Assembly (NCBI GenBank): GCA_951799445.1 | Contig: OX637289.1 | Coordinates: forward strand, 11,437,321 to 11,501,320 | Reading direction: 5' to 3' | DNA: 64,000 bases | DNA from: Pseudisothecium myosuroides | Lineage: Eukaryota > Streptophyta > Bryopsida > Hypnales > Lembophyllaceae | Shown here: positions 1 to 12,607 of the stretch, piece after piece | How the letters are laid out: each line of letters begins with the position of its first letter | Position numbering within the stretch: the stretch's first letter is position 1 | Program-made: the position numbers and the translations under genes | Notes under the pieces: model-generated | Told to the model about the DNA's origin: nothing | What the model saw: the letters and a program-made list of their open reading frames with translations, nothing else | The model's database searches: none

Positions 1-2080
1 TACTAAGAAACTTTGCAATACTATTCATTAAAAATATACTCAAGCAACTTCTTTAGAACGTGTTAGATGAATAATCTGGGTTTTTTCCACCCTACAATCT
101 TAGGTGAAGTCATTCACTGGACACTTAGTATACTTAGTGTTCTTATAGGGTCAAGCAAAGAATTTAGGCCTCCAAAATTTTATATTTTAATAAAGGAAGA
201 ATTTCATTTCACTTAACAAAAATTTAATATATATGGAAAGTGTATAATAGCAACAAATGTTGTTTAATTGTATCTTTGGACTTTAGCCCAAACCTTGAAG
301 TGTAAACAACCCGTTAACTTCCCTCACTTGCAATTTCATACATTAAATCGGGGATCCCTTTATATTGAGGAAGATGACATCATTCCACACACACCAAATT
401 TTAACTCAAAATACAATACTAGTCATAACTCATGCAATTCTTGGAATATAGAGGTGAGTTCTAACTTGAGAGATACCTTCCTATAGATACCTTGTATTTT
501 TTGACTACTTTTGACTAGAAGTGCCAAGCCAATTTATACCACAAAATTGCTCAAATGTATCCAAAGAGTTCCAAACTTGGCTAGACTAGTTATTTGGAGC
601 ATTTTTTCATTCAACCAAGAGTAGAATTCATAGACTTGGTAACAGAGACCTTATAAAAATCTAACTTATAGCCATTCTATCTTCACCAATATTATCATTC
701 TATTTCATGTCTTTTGTCATTCTATTCATCACCTTGTCCTTTACTATTAATTTTTATAGTATAATATAGTGTCTAGGGTACTTCCTTTAGTTAGGCTAAG
801 GAAGGAAAGGAGGACTTTAAACAAAAAATTGATCCACTACAAAGCCAACATTCCAAACCTCAAATGGACGTGTCCATATTAAAAAAAAAAAGCAGACAAA
901 AGGATTCTACGTTAGATAAATATCTTTTATACAAAAAGGAAGTTCCAATTTATTGGCACATATAATAAAGCTTGAAAAAGTATGACAATTATGATTTTTT
1001 TATTTTATTGTAAGCCAACTTGCGGGATCTCCATATTTTGTCAAATTGTTGTGTTGTGAATAAAGAGAGACTAATACCAGTTGCATTGGAGCATGTTTTT
1101 TTAGTTGCCATGTCAATATGTCATAGGTGTGGTGGTTCCTGGTTGGACTAGGGTTGCTTTAATTGAGAGTAGAGGATGTTGTCAAACCAACATAAGACAT
1201 GTTAATATGCTAGCCCTATTATTCTCACTGCCAGTGTTTGGAAATCTTTTGGAGCTCGTCCAATTAATTTCGTCCTTCCTTTAAAATGGACCAGATTTTC
1301 TTTCCGGTGGCCATTGCTTGCATCCTTTCAATCATAAAATTACTAGTTTATTTCTTGCAATATAAATTTTTTATTGGTCAATTTTTTCCAAATTAAAATT
1401 AGCACTATTTAAATTGCTAGATTTGTGTAATGTAACAAAAAAATCATTGCAAAATAAAATTACTAATTAATATTGCATCCTTGATAGGAATTGAACTTGG
1501 CCTAGCCCTTTACCTTTTAAAGGCTAAGGACACTCCCAAGTTCTCATCCAAGATGGAGTTGAGAATAATAATGAAAATTTTGCATGAAATCAAAGCTTTC
1601 ACCTTCTTGAAATGGTTCTTTTGGTTCCCCTATAAAGTACTATTCAAGATTGGTATATTAATAAATGCTTAGAGGATAAATGCTTATGGCTATTGAGATC
1701 CAATGTGCAATTAATCTAATTCCTTATCTAACTTCTAAAAAGAAAGGATTCAGTATTTGCAACCAACCAATTTAAAACATCATAATTTTAAAATTATACT
1801 TCAAATGAGGCCATATTTACATCACTAGAATCAATAAAGAATATTGTATGTGTAGCCGTAGACCTCTTGGTTTCGTTTTCAAGGGGCTAGAGGTTCAAGT
1901 TGAGATTCTAAGCACGTTTAGTTTTTTCATATATAGTAGATGTAATTCATAGAAAAAATTAGATGAAAAATCTAAAATGGTATAAACCTACGCATTTTAA
2001 ATATAATAACAATAACAATAATTTTTAAATCTTCAAACAATTTTTTTTTCAATTATATAAATTATATGAGTTTGTTAATG
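1..2080. repeat. Dispersed repeat, copy A
   Basis: This AT-rich non-coding stretch recurs as copy B (about 29,620-31,300) and copy C (about 55,560-58,850), with a short copy D near 14,890-15,065. Shared blocks include the opening (CAAGCAACTTCTT), the AGTGCCAAGCCAAT block near 520, the block near 1,040-1,340 and the tail up to a short ATAACAATAACAATAA run near 2,005. Short open frames inside are not conserved as proteins between copies. The element type is unknown: I see no terminal repeats or transposase. Confidence 0.7.
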
Positions 2081-4089
2081 TAGTTGACTAATTTTAAATA
2101 TGAAAACTATATTTTTGGTGAATTTTTTAAGTTAAATGTATAAATTGATTTGGAAAATCTATAAATTGATTTGTTTGAAATTTCATGTTTTACATCTTTC
2201 TTGTTACTCAAACACCAAAAAAGTTGAAGAAGTAATATACTATGGCTAGCTTTTCTTGCAAGTACAAACATTCAATTTCATTTAATAAGTTCAAGTAAGA
2301 ATACAAACTTGGTTAACTCTAAAAAATGGTATGAAATATAAGATTGAAGGTACTTTATTTAACAATAGGGTGGTGACTAAAGGAACCCAATAGAAAATAA
2401 TTATATATGATGTAGGAGTCAAATGACTTAGAATTTTGCCCTACTATCTATTTTTTATAATATAGCAAACCAAAGCATGTTAGTTTCTTAGAATTTGTTA
2501 TTATCTCACACTTTTATTGGATTTGTTTTTTAGGATTTGTTGTTGCTTTTGTTTTCCATGTACTAATTTTTGGATTCAATACACATTTCTTTAAGGAACC
2601 CAAATGTTGTCTTAGTCTATCTTTGTATGATTCTTGTTGTGCATTGTAATAGATCTACAGTTTTCAAAACTTTCATTTATATGTTTTGCACTTAAAAAAA
2701 TTATTATATATATATTTTTTCAAAAAAAATGTAAACTATTGAAAAGATCCTATAAACTAGGTAGTGTTATATTATTGCCTAATAGTAGGGGTCTTTTAAC
2801 TTTGTACACAAATAATAATATTTCCATAACAATATCCATGTGTATACATGTGCTTTTGAAGTTTAATAATAGGTGCCTCCCTGGGGTTCACGTCTTGAGA
2901 GGGGCCCAAGTGCAATTCCAAAGGATAAAAAATTTTGCATTTTATTGCCATATTTGACAAAGATATTGTCTATGTCATTCTTAATAAAATTAAAATTAAA
3001 AATATGGATGCCTAGAGCACTTATGGTTGAGATTTATACTTGTCCACTACAAAAATGGTGACTTGCAAAGTGCTCATTTGTGTGTTGCCAAGTTATTCAA
3101 ATCCTTCTCACAAATGGTGTACCTTGCATGCTTAGTGGACATTAATCCTTAAGGTCCTACAAGCCCTCCAAATGTTTGCAAAATTGTGTAATACATACAA
3201 AAGTAAAAATTCAAGAAGAATTGGAAGTTTAATTGGGATTTGGGAAGAAAAGGCCCTCATTTTTTTACGTGGGGCAACATTTATAAAAGTCCAATTTGGA
3301 AAATTCAAATGTATGTGAAAGTTATGGAAGTTTATACATGACCATGCCAAGAAGTTACCATAGAATACATCAAAAGAAGAGCAAAACTGATGCAAGAAGT
3401 ACAAGCCACATGTGCACCTAAGGGGAACATCAAAGTAAATTGAGAAGCATTTTTGGTTGAATAGTGACAAAAGAATGTCTTTTGACTTGCCAATGTCGCA
3501 AAAGAAGAAGAATCCAAAGAAATATGGAGTTCCCATCTTTCTACAACAAAATTGAGTATAATCAAAGTTTTTGCAAGAGTTTATGAGGTCTTCCTATTCA
3601 TTTACTCTCATATTCTTTTAAAAATCTATACATCTATTGTAGTAAAATTTTCTTTCAAGAATATTTCATTCAAGAACTTATTGGCATTTTCAATAAAAAT
3701 AACATTACCACCATGTGTTCTTAATCCCAAAACGCCTTTTTCATGCCTTTCATTCTTTTCATTCTTTGTTATTAGGTTGAGACATTGTATATCACATTGT
3801 ATTGTATACCCCTAACAAGACTAATCTATTTCTACAATCATTTTAATTACAGTCCTCTTTCAATTGAAGATGACGAATGATGGCCATTCTCTACACACAA
3901 TCAATGTCCATGACATACTCTTCCAGTTTATAAGGTAGGAGGCTTTAAAATAGCACTCACATTAAGAACTAGCCCTACAAATGGGTATGAAATGGACATG
4001 AGGTGGTTCTTAAATTGACCTCTATAATTGTTTGAATGAATCAAGGAAAAAAACATTATTAATTATAAGAGCCAATAATTTTTTTTTCC
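2081..4089. other. AT-rich intergenic stretch, nothing recognised
   Basis: No coding similarity, splice-bounded exon, RNA gene or paired termini could be recognised. A CACTACAAAAA string near 3,046 resembles a CACTA-element end, but no partner end was found. Confidence 0.5.
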
Positions 4090-6005
4090 CATTAGAGAAA
4101 AAATCAGCCCTCCGGAGGGCTGCTCCGGAGTGACATGCCAAGCTATTAAAAAGCTTGGCTTGTCACTCTAGTACTGTCCTGCGGTGAGCAGTCAGCTTGG
4201 CTGACTGCTTGCCGAAATCGCGATTTTTTTTTTTTTAATTTTTTTTTTTTTTTTTTTTAATTTTTTCAAGCTTTCATCTCCAAGTACCATATCTTGGGAG
4301 AACTTTGATTTGGATAAATACAAGGAAAGCTCATTATTAGCTAATTTTTAGCTAGTAATTTTATACAATTTTTTCAACTATTTTTATCCTATTGTTTTCC
4401 ACAAGCTAGTGGAAAATTTTTCATAACATAATAGCTAATTGGAGAAGAAGGGTGATTATCCATACTTTATGTGGATCATAGACCATATCCTACATATAAT
4501 CCCACCCTCCCACCCGCACATTAAATCATTCTTTCAAATCTCTAGTTGTCTAATGTCTATATACCAATATCATGGATGTGATCTTTTGGTAAGTTACTAC
4601 CATTTCATTGCTTAACTAGTTAACTTATTTTGCTTGAAAATGCCACCAATTAAGTATTTAGTGATGGTTAGCAACTTATTATGGATTACTTAATACCATA
4701 GTACTATTAGACAGTTGTATATGTCTGAACAAAGATACAGCTGTGATTTAGGTGGGCCAACAATAAGACTAGTATGACAGCAATCAAACCCTGATTTGGA
4801 GCTACGATTTGGGCTGATTTTGAACCATGCTGTTTTGGGCGGGCTTAATCTTAATAACAGCTCGTTCATTGGATGAGAGACTCTGTTAAAACTAAAAGTC
4901 ATTCGGTGAGAAACGCCCTATGATTGCGATTGTATACGGTAGTCACAGTTTGAATCACTTTGGCAAGTTTAGAGGCTCTAATGCTTTGTTTCATTACCGT
5001 GAACTAGTTTTGAGTGCATGGAGTTACTGCTGTAACTGAGAGATATGAGAACTGTTTGTGCTGTGGACTGAGAGATCTGAGAATTGTTAGTGTTGCGGGC
5101 AGTTTTGGGTCTCTGGGAGAATGTGAGAAAATAATATGGCTTCTTCTCAATCCGTAACAAGCAGTCAGGTGGTGGAATATGTTGCTATTGAGATTGTTGA
5201 TTTTTGTTTCTTGCATGTTGTTGTTTTCATTGTGAAGAATATAACACGTCGTCAGTGAGTTGAAGACACCTCGCATACGGTTTTCTAACCTCATTTTTTG
5301 ATGTTGTTTACCATGGGTGCAGGTGAGGCTCACTACCTCAAAGAAAATTGGAACGTCTTGAAACTTCAACAATCTTACACTTTGTTCTACTTTGCTATGC
5401 TTAGCCTTGCTTTGAACATTAAAAGAGTTTTTGGAACTCTTTGGATTATACTATTTTTCTAATAAATTTACTTGTCTACTATCTAGTATATTTACTTATC
5501 CATTTCTACTTGACTACTTTGAGGTTTTGGTGTATATAAAATAGCCATGTTGTTATAAATTGCTTTAACACCTCAAGTGTTCCTTGACATGTACTTCTAC
5601 ATGATCCAATATAAAATCTGATTTTGTTGTCTTAAACTCAGACAAAAAGGTAAAGAGAAGACAAAGGGACATACATGATTAGAAGTTTGAGTACTTGCAA
5701 GGTTGATAAGGATGATGTAACACTACATTGGTACTTGACAAACCATGATTTAGATTGGAAATTAATCAGAAAAGTGCCTAATCTAGGATGTACCAGAAGG
5801 AGCTTTTTTAAGATTAAAAAAAAAAAAAAAAAAAAAAAAAAATTATTTTTTACTAGTAATTTTCGGTTCCTGCGCCAGTTCTGCTGCAGTTTCTGCCGGG
5901 CGGAAATAGGGGAAAAACTATTTTTTTGGCAAAAAAAAAGTAAATTTCAGGGTCCTTCGGAGGGCTGTGGAGCAGCCCTCCGGAAGGCTGATCTTTTCTC
6001 TAATG
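4090..6005. mobile_element. Inverted-repeat element, CATTAGAG termini
   Basis: The left end reads CATTAGAGAAAAAATCAGCC and continues with a CCTCCGGAGGG palindrome. The right end is its reverse complement (CCGGAAGGCTGATCTTTTCT then CTAATG). Homopolymer T and A runs lie just inside each end (about 4,226-4,265 and 5,818-5,843). The flanks are CC on the left and CCC on the right, so a short target duplication is possible but weak. The interior has no transposase. It could be one 1.9-kb non-autonomous element or two short related elements facing each other. Termini resemble those at 10,043, 45,841 and 50,898. Confidence 0.5.
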
Positions 6006-6259
6006 CCCATCTTTCTTTAGCAGTTGCACGTGAACAATTTATGGAAGACTAAGGATCATAAATAGGTGCCTATGACATAATTCATTTGAAAATTCATGAG
6101 TAATTTGATAATGCTTCAAAAAATTGAATTTGCTTGTGTTGGATTTCACATCTATTTATCTTGGTTTAAAAAATGATCTAAAAATATTCCCATCCAAGAA
6201 AATACATGAAAAAGGCAGACCAACTTTTAGATGAGCAATTTCTGAGCCTCCTACCTTAA

Positions 6260-6476
6260 CCTTTAAAAGACGGACTCATGATTGTGGAAATCATTTAGGA
6301 AATTGTGGGAATCATTGGCTTAAAAAAATGCAAAAGCACTCATTGGAAGTCAAACTACTGTAGAAGACCTCTCCTTTTTACAACAAAATTCCAAAGATGA
6401 ATAGTTGCAATTTTGTCCTACTAGAAGGCTTCTCTATCATCCATCAAACACAAAACATCCATAGCATCATTCAAGG
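6260..6476. mobile_element. TTAA-flanked MITE, 217 bp (family 1)
   Basis: Bounded by TTAA at 6,256-6,259 and 6,477-6,480. Termini are degenerate inverted repeats (CCTTTAAAAGACGG left; reverse complement of the right end CCTTGAATGATGC). The interior matches the copies at 15,282-15,503 and 52,371-52,591, sharing AGCACTCATTGGAA and CTACTGTAGAAGAC-type blocks. No coding capacity. It is the most degenerate of the three copies. Confidence 0.7.
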
Positions 6477-6480
6477 TTAA

Positions 6481-7049
6481 TGTGGAAATTGTGCACATCA
6501 ACGTGTAAATCTTCTAAAACTTGTGATCTTTTGAAGATCCCTTCAATATTCTTGGTATGGTGCCTTGGGACCTAATGGGTTAAAAAGCAAGAAATTAGGT
6601 CCACCATTGTACGCATTTTTGAAGTTTGAATGTACATAAATTTCTAATCATCAAGACTATTATCTTCTTTTAGAAAAAAGAAGAAGCCGTATCAGATCCA
6701 ATGGTATATCTGCACCTGGCGTTAAGGCCAAGTCTTTGGGATGTTGTTAGAAAGAGAATAGTGTGTGTGTTCACACTTACGCTCTTTAGCAAATGCCAAT
6801 CCTAGTTGGACAGCAAACTGGTAGGAAAAAATAACAATGGTCAAGTCAATAAATGCGAATACTATTCACGCAGTTACGTGAATTTTGCCTAACATTACAT
6901 AGCACTTCAAACAATAGGAAACATAGATTTCAGATTGTTAAGAGCAACAGTTAGTTAATGGGACTACAAATGGGCAATTAACAAAAAACAATGACTTTCA
7001 ACTACAAAGAATCACAATTGAAATTCAAAGGCCACTCCCAATTTATGTT
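6481..7049. other. Intergenic stretch, nothing recognised
   Basis: No coding or repeat feature could be assigned beyond general AT richness. Confidence 0.4.
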
Positions 7050-7680
7050 TTGATTTGGGAACAGAGAAGCTTACTATATACACACAGGGTGGTAAGAGGC
7101 AGAACAACCCATGTGGGATGAGTAATATTAGAATTAGTAGGAGCTCAACCGTTCATAGTTAAGTCAAAGTAAGAATTGTGCTGCAACTAGAATTTTTGAC
7201 CCCATTTAGGCGTAGTAGAATAACTTTTTTTTTTAAAACTTTGAACTAAGAAAAGTTGTTAAATGAAGCTAACTTGCATCTCTAAAAATCATTTTGTAAA
7301 CTAGAGCCTCCAATCAAAACTTATGAACATATTTTAGAGAGGGGTGTTTGAAAATGTTAAAAAAATTGTCCCTTCCAATCCCTCTCTAAAATTTATTTAT
7401 AACTTTTGATTGGAGGCTCAAAATTTACAAACGGATTTTTGGAAATGATATTTAGCTACATTTACCATCTTTTCTTAGTTCAAAGTTTTTCGAAAAATTT
7501 ATTCTACTCTGCCTAAATGAAGTCTAAAATTTTACTTCCAACACAATTCCTGCTTTTTGACAAGTGAGCACTCAAGCTCTCATTTTCAAATTATCCCATA
7601 CCCTTTGAAGGTTTATGATGGACAATGGAATTTAGAGTAAAAAACGTCTCCACTCTCCATGCCCACAATTGACAATCAAG
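7050..7680. repeat. Fold-back repeat related to the CACTA interior
   Basis: This block is an inverted-orientation relative of 33,440-34,060 inside the CACTA element. Both share the CCTCCAATCAAAA...TTTTGATTGGAGG pairing and the GGTGGTAAGAGG / CCTCCTACCACC block. The arms near 7,165-7,350 and 7,380-7,555 are complementary, so the transcript could fold into a long hairpin. I did not find CACTA ends around this copy. Confidence 0.6.
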
Positions 7681-10042
7681 TATTCACTTACTTTGCCATC
7701 AAATTCATTTATTAGTGGTAGATGTTCAAATGCCATTGATATTGACGTTTACTTTGATCTCCATGTTGTATGGATGAATTTTTTGGATGAGGATTATAGA
7801 GAAGAAAATGTAGGCTTTGTAAAGACTATTAAAGTCATGCCCCAAGTTTGAATGACTGATAATTTCAAATGGCCCAAATTTGTATAACCAATGCCAAAGC
7901 AATTGAAAACAACTGTTTTTATAAAACCTGCACCTTTCTGTCTTTGTCAAAGGTATTATATTTTTATGATTGTTGTTACTAAACGCCAGGTGTCTTACAC
8001 CCTTAGAAAATACAAACTTGTGAATTCTTGTCCTGCATCAATTGATTGGTAGACCTTGATTTTGGGTGGAGGTGAATTGACCCTCTTGGTGGCCCCCCTA
8101 AGTCATTCCAGGGATGCATGTAAGAAAAAAGTCCCCTATTTTGTGTCGTGTTAAATCTATGTTCTTTACTTTCTCTAGCTAATTTGGGGCCTCTGATTAC
8201 AAATATAAATTCAAAATTTGTAAATTTTATTATGTGTAAAAAATAAAAATTTCATATTATTCCGTTGGGGCTGAACCGGCCTAATTTTGTAACCTTGGTC
8301 TTGATTGTAGTCCTAACAACCATGGTCTCTAAATTTTGTGACGGATAATGTTCTCAATTTGTAACCAGAGGTGGCGTCGTCCCTTTAACAATTTGCACAT
8401 ACAGTTTTTTTGCACATGTATGTATTTAAATTTTTTAATTTATCCGTGCAAAAGTAAAGACTACTTTGTCTAGTTTGATAGAAACAATTGTGAAAATATT
8501 GACCGTTGGATTCTTAGATTATAATAATTTTGGATGATCAACTTAAAGGCAAAAAAATGCAGCTTTTGGAGAAGAAAAATTATAAGAAGATAAATAATGA
8601 TTTTTTACCTCCTTCAAATAAATTGTATAGGAATCTAAGGCAAATGTAGAAATTTTAAATTTTAAAAATGATAAATAAAAAGCTCTCTCAAATTTGTATA
8701 TATTTTCAAATAGAAGGAGTAGAAAATCAAATTGAATCCTGTAGAAATTTTAAAAATTTATATATGCATTAATTTCTGAAATTTAATAATTAATATTATT
8801 AGCATATTGTTTCAAACATCTTCAAAAAATTTGGAATCATTCTTATTATTTTTGTTTTTTTTAACACATTAGATTGGCCCTTGTATTTTTAAAATTGCTA
8901 AAAATAAAAATTTGAATTTTTTTTCTCTAGGCCTAGTTTGTTTGTACAGAATAAAGATTTAGAAATGTCCAGGAAATTTTTTTTTTTCCATCCCCACTAA
9001 TTCTTTCATTGTAAGAAAATCAAGCTTGCTCCTTTTTTTAAGAATATTACATTTCCTAAATGTATTTGTAAATGCTTCTTACATTGAAATTCTGTAAATT
9101 GGAAAATTTAACAAATATGTCAACTTCTTACACTACAAGATCCTAGTTTATAAAATATGGAGATTTGTTTTATCATATCAAGAATTTGCCATTGAAAATT
9201 TGAAGAGAACACATTGTGTCCTCTTAGTCCTTGAGGGGTTAAATTTGACAAGTAAACAAAGGATTGAAAGACTTCAAACAACTTTCAAATTTCTAAGCCC
9301 TTTGTAATCAAACATTATAGATTTCAATCCTTATGTGATAATGTTGCAATTTTCTTTCCCATGTGGACATTTCCCCAAATATATGTTGATTTATTACATT
9401 TTCACAAGACTTGTGATTTTTTTTCTAAAATATTTTAAAATTAGGATTTAAAAAAATAAAAAAACAAAAAATATGGCCAATGTAAAGACTTGTAAGAAGA
9501 TTTTTCCTTGGAAAACAAAGCTTGGAATAATTATCTTAGAAGAAAAATTGAAACAATGCAAAATCTCAAAAAAATAGGTACTTTGATGTTTAAATTTGTA
9601 AAAAATAGGAAGATAATTTTGAAAAACAAAATAAAATGAAAAATTTGTAAAAACTTTATGGGGATGGTCATTCACCTAAAGGACCACCAAAATAATTTTT
9701 TCCAATTTTGAAAATGCATGCAAAAAGAAGTCAATTTGTATATTGAATGAAAGAGTTCAAAAAATAGGAAATTTTATATTTTTATATTGTATTGTTACTA
9801 GTACGTTTGCAACATGTACTATGGAACTCAATTATTATTTCAAATTTTAGATCCCCTCCAAATAAGGCAGTTGTGGCCTTGGTTCTTTGGCTTTAGCCTT
9901 GCCACACCAATGAAGTGGTCATAAATTCAAACCTAGGCGATGATAGGGTACTTATTATCATAGTTCATTCAACTAAAATGAAAGAGCAAATGACCTTGTT
10001 GTTATATGTGAACTTGAGAATTTCTTGGAAGAAGGAACATAT
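7681..10042. other. AT-rich stretch with one dispersed repeat
   Basis: About 8,330-8,890 is similar, in inverted orientation, to about 50,320-50,880. Both carry a GATCAACTT-type block and a CAAACATCTTCAAAAAATTTGGAA-like block. About 9,240-9,370 is related to about 55,060-55,170. No protein-coding region was recognised. Confidence 0.45.
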
Positions 10043-10330
10043 CATTAGATGAGAAATCGGTCCTGTGGAGGGCTGCGTGTTCCCAGCCAGTGGGAATTGC
10101 TGAATTTAGGGCTGCGGCAGCTCGCTGACGTGGCCGAGCGACTGCCACGTCGGAAAAAGATTATTATTATTATTATTTTTTTTTTCATTTCAAGAATGAA
10201 ATTTATTTATTTATTTATTTTTTTGAATTTTTTTTTGTCGGGAACAGCCGTTCCCTAAAATTGCGGGGGGGGACTAGCGTCGGGAACAGGCCTGAAACGG
10301 CCCTCCCGACCCCCCAAAACTCATCTAATG
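10043..10330. mobile_element. GC-rich MITE, CATTAGATGAG termini
   Basis: Termini are perfect 11-bp inverted repeats (CATTAGATGAG and CTCATCTAATG). Inside are GC-rich blocks separated by T-rich runs and short-period repeats (ATT and TTTA). It shares layout and core motifs (GACGTGGCC, GCGACTGCCACGTC, GGGAACAG, CTGAAACGG) with the elements at 45,841-46,122 and 50,898-51,189. A clear target duplication was not found. Confidence 0.65.
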
Positions 10331-10420
10331 CAACTCTTTATAGGGTCTTTTTTCAAATAGAAGCATCAAAGATTGGAATTTACCATCTAGATCCATAAGC
10401 CTTAGATAATTGAGCCATTA

Positions 10421-10610
10421 CAGTAGAACCTCTCTAAGTCGATCCCCTCTAAGTCGATAAACCTCCATAACTCAATCATGTCAGACCGGTCCCGGACTGG
10501 GCCACATAACAAAGGCTGTGACTAAAAGTGACCTTCCAGAAGTCAATAAACCTCTCTAAATCAATCTGTCAGACCGGTCCGGGACCGATCAGCTTAGAGA
10601 GGTTCTACTG
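10421..10610. mobile_element. Emigrant/pogo-like MITE, 190 bp
   Basis: Bounded by TA on both sides. Inverted termini start CAGTAGAACCTCTCTAAG and end CTTAGAGAGGTTCTACTG. TA target sites and a CAGTA-type terminus are typical of pogo-class MITEs such as Emigrant and Lemi1. The interior carries internal palindromes (GACCGGTC) and no coding sequence. Confidence 0.8.
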
Positions 10611-10612
10611 TA

Positions 10613-11577
10613 CCAACAAATGCATCTTTCAAACTGAAGGTAACTTTTTTTTCCTTTTCAAATAGTGACAAACTTAATCACTAAAGGATAGAGGTTTTTT
10701 CCTAGTGAAATTGTCAAAATTGTGATTTTTTGGTGTAGTGGCCAAATTTGAAAATTAAAACTTTTTTTGAATTCCAACAAAAAAAAATGTAGTAGACCAT
10801 TAAGGTATGGTATACAAATGAATTAAGAGCATTTGACCATTTAAATTAGAAAAACATAAATTCTTTTCAACTTTTCTAAATAAGGACATTAGACTTAAAG
10901 CCTTCTTAGAGTAAAATTTTTGTTGTATTCACAATTGAGTCTCTACACCATTGAGTATCACAACATATTAGGTACACTCATGAAATTTTCAATAGCAAAT
11001 AAGAGCTCTACCTTACTCTATATTAAATTACAGTACAAAGAAGATATATAATTTGAAAATAAATTTTATACATTTTGTTGATGATTCCTTGGACATTGGG
11101 AATTTTTTTAAAATTTGAACAATGAAAATGTAGATTTAAACATTTAGAATATGTAAAAAAAATTCAATATCTTTGACAACATAGATTGCAAGATTATAGC
11201 ATTTGAAGTTAGAAATAATTGTTTTTTTTCAAAATTATTTAACTTACATAATGCACCCTTAAAGTCCCAAAGCCTTTTTTCCATCAAAAAACACTCAAAA
11301 TGTGACCTCCCCGCATAGGTAGCCACAAAGGCAAATGAGTTAGACTACACTGATTTGTCTTGGTGGTGGTGGTGGTGGTGAATTAGTATCACCTATATTA
11401 TTTTTGTGCAAAGTGGAACAATTTAGTAATATTTTGTCTTGCACTAATTCAAAATCGTGTGACTTTAGAAAATTAGTGTCACATAGTATTAGCCAAATCA
11501 ATGTAGTAGACAATGACGTAGTACAAAGTAATTGAACAAACAAGGGGATAAGAAACTGTGTACATTGCAAAAGGTTA
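10613..11577. other. AT-rich stretch with a GGT microsatellite
   Basis: No gene was recognised. A short run of six GGT units begins near 11,363. Confidence 0.5.
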
Positions 11578-12031
11578 GAGCATTTGCAAAGCGCCTTGTA
11601 ATAACGTCAATATTGGCACTGTGCTAAGCAAAAAGTGGTTTGCACTTAAAATTGCTCTCCAATGCAACCGTTATGGGGTCCTTCACTTCCACGGCCTTAG
11701 TATGCGACCCCCAAGAATCAACAAATTTGTAAAATGTGAAGGGCCTACAAGGTCCCTCTTGGTAGAAATAATCATTATTGTGAACCCCTTTTTGCATTGT
11801 TAAGCGTGCCAATCAATTCAACCTTCCCTTATTTCAATGAAAAGTATTCTTTAAATGTAGATTCTTTTCTTTTCTTTTCTAATGCGACAAAGTCCATTTG
11901 ACATTTGAATTGCCGGAACTGCATTGGATCAATTTGTTCTTAAAAATAATCCGGCACTATGCATGCCTTGTGGAATGCCCCTCTATTTGCCGACACAGGA
12001 ATTGTTTGCCGAGAGTGCATTGCAGATGCTC
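11578..12031. mobile_element. PIF/Harbinger-like MITE, 454 bp
   Basis: Flanked by TTA on both sides (11,575-11,577 and 12,032-12,034). Imperfect inverted termini are GAGCATTTGCAAAGC and the reverse complement of GCATTGCAGATGCTC. A 3-bp TTA/TAA duplication with a GAGCATC-type terminus suggests the PIF/Harbinger group. The short open frames on both strands inside are not conserved. Confidence 0.65.
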
Positions 12032-12034
12032 TTA

Positions 12035-12607
12035 CAAATATTAATTGCTTGTGAATAAATCCTGACGAAATAACGACTCATTACAATACATCCTCCGGCA
12101 AGCAGACAGATTCAGGGTCTCAATCCACTACTGTACTGCTACTACAGACTGAAAAATAATCTGGGTCATGCATCGAGAAACCACTATCTCACACTACCAG
12201 CGTTTAGAGTTCACGTGGAGCAGGAGGTGAACAATTGCCTCCTTTTTCCTTTGGAAATCCCTGACTGAATATCTCTGGTCCTGGATGATGCTACTGCTAG
12301 TCAATACACTGATTTGTCTGTGACACTAATTTACCAAAGTCGCACTATTTCGAACTAGTGCAGGTTGAAAATATCAGTGTACTAAACCCCTTTCCAAAAA
12401 AATAAAATCTTTGAGGTGACACTAATTTTATAGATGGTGCTATTATGCCCCCTCACTATTGGGACAAATAAATGTAGTTTAGTTTATAGCTTGAAGCTTA
12501 CTAGGGTGAGATTCTCCATGAACACGCACTTTTGTGAATTCCTCCTGGATAAAATTGATGTTGATACTAATTTTGTGCAATGATGAGATGCTGCATGCAG
12601 AATAGAG
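12035..12607. other. Region downstream of the DRB1-like gene, nothing recognised
   Basis: Lies 3-prime of the minus-strand DRB1-like exons. I could not identify further exons here. Confidence 0.4.

Noticed and set aside
3046..3060. CACTACAAAAATGG as a CACTA-element end
   Set aside because: No matching inverted end with a 3-bp duplication was found within several kb.
2634..3061. Overlapping open frames near 2.6-3.1 kb
   Set aside because: AT-rich composition, no domain and no conserved counterpart.
5135..5260. Possible gene start encoding MASSQSVTSSQVVEYV
   Set aside because: Only about 40 codons, no recognisable domain or convincing downstream exon, and inside an inverted-repeat element.
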